5,693 bases of DNA from Paracoccaceae bacterium (lineage in GTDB: Bacteria; Pseudomonadota; Alphaproteobacteria; Rhodobacterales; Rhodobacteraceae), in the NCBI GenBank assembly GCA_026982275.1, contig JALSHK010000051.1, positions 1 through 5,693 of the forward strand, read 5' to 3'. The notes beneath the pieces are model-generated. The model searched no databases. It was not told the DNA's origin and saw only the letters and a program-made list of their open reading frames with translations. Position 1 is the stretch's first letter. Each line of letters opens with the position of its first letter. Made by a program: the position numbers and the translations under genes. Positions 5,344 through 5,693 of the stretch are shown here, piece by piece.

Positions 5344-5693
5344 ATGAGTTCTGGCGTTGACGTCACTCTGGACAATGTCTGGATCAAATTTGGTGACTTT
5401 GTTGCCGTTCGCGAAGCCAACGTAAATATCAATGGCGGCGATTTCTTCTCCTTCCTCGGGCCTTCGGGCTGTGGCAAAACCACCATTCTGCGGGCGGTCT
5501 CCGGGTTTTTGAACCCGTCTGAAGGCCGCGTTTTGATCGGTGGCAAGGATATGGCCGGCATCGGCCCCAACAAGCGCCCCACGGCGCTGATCTTTCAAAA
5601 CCTTGCGCTGTTTCCGCTGATGAAGGTGTGGGAAAATATCACCTTTTCGATGGAGGTGCGCGGGGCGAGCGCGGGCGAGCGCCGCAAGCGCGC
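5344..5693 (+). CDS. ABC transporter ATP-binding protein, PotA-like, 5' portion (cut by right edge)
   Basis: This is the nucleotide-binding subunit that should power import with the preceding binding protein. The frame opens at ATG 5344, with a weak GGGG (5332-5335) 8 bases upstream, and stays open to the window end, giving 116 residues. Visible parts are a start typical of the class (VTLDNVWIKFGDFVAVREANVNI, within residues 7-29), the Walker A motif GPSGCGKTT (39-47), the segment GRVLIGGKDM (61-70) and the Q-loop region LIFQNLALFPLMKVWENITF with Q85. The wording around the Q-loop, with the KRPTALIFQNLALFP pattern, fits the PotA/CysA/UgpC group whose members run about 340-380 residues with a C-terminal TOBE domain. 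The signature (LSGGQ), Walker B and regulatory domain lie outside. Permease genes are expected further downstream. Confidence 0.92.
   Translation, partial: MSSGVDVTLDNVWIKFGDFVAVREANVNINGGDFFSFLGPSGCGKTTILRAVSGFLNPSEGRVLIGGKDMAGIGPNKRPTALIFQNLALFPLMKVWENITFSMEVRGASAGERRKR

Noticed and set aside
1..5693. CRISPR arrays, insertion sequences, tRNA or rRNA genes, phage or defence genes
   Set aside because: I saw no regularly spaced repeats, transposase motifs, cloverleaf-like segments or conserved rRNA stretches anywhere in the window.

Overview
The window looks like a chromosomal segment of an alphaproteobacterium, most likely in or near the Rhodobacterales (roseobacter-type). The basis is GC-rich coding sequence with many GC-ending codons, an Xsc of the common proteobacterial type, a Tat-exported solute-binding protein and the protein sequences overall. 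The exact genus cannot be read from the sequence. All convincing genes are on the + strand.

Layout: (1) The 3' part of an rmuC-family gene enters from the left edge and ends at 728. (2) A 292-base gap (729-1020) holds a possible 50-residue small ORF with a good Shine-Dalgarno sequence, an 8-bp inverted repeat covering that ORF's start codon, and a plausible sigma70-type promoter. (3) xsc (sulfoacetaldehyde acetyltransferase, 1021-2799) is followed after 4 bases by an acetate kinase-family gene (2804-3919), so the two almost certainly share a transcript. (4) A 196-base gap (3920-4115) is rich in dyad symmetries: a 20-bp near-palindrome, a 16-bp palindrome and a 5'-UTR hairpin. (5) A PotD/PotF-type periplasmic binding protein with a twin-arginine signal (4116-5249) is followed by a strong intergenic hairpin. 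(6) The start of the cognate ABC ATPase (5344 onward) is cut by the right edge.

How the genes may work together: Xsc cleaves sulfoacetaldehyde with phosphate to sulfite and acetyl phosphate. The adjacent kinase would use acetyl phosphate to make ATP and acetate. That differs from the better-known arrangement in which phosphotransacetylase (Pta) carries the acetyl group to acetyl-CoA; no pta is in this window. The downstream transporter is built like a polyamine importer. By a hand alignment its binding protein lacks the two acidic residues in PotD (Asp168, Glu171) that hold polyamine amines, while keeping the aromatic cage and a central Asp. It may therefore import a zwitterionic or quaternary amine, possibly a C2 sulfonate such as taurine or a relative, that feeds Xsc. 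This is an inference from context. No gene producing sulfoacetaldehyde (tpa, tauXY), no sulfite exporter and no transcriptional regulator lies in the window. The catabolic module is known; the less ordinary points are the Xsc-kinase pairing, the divergent polyamine-type transporter beside it, and the structured intergenic regions.
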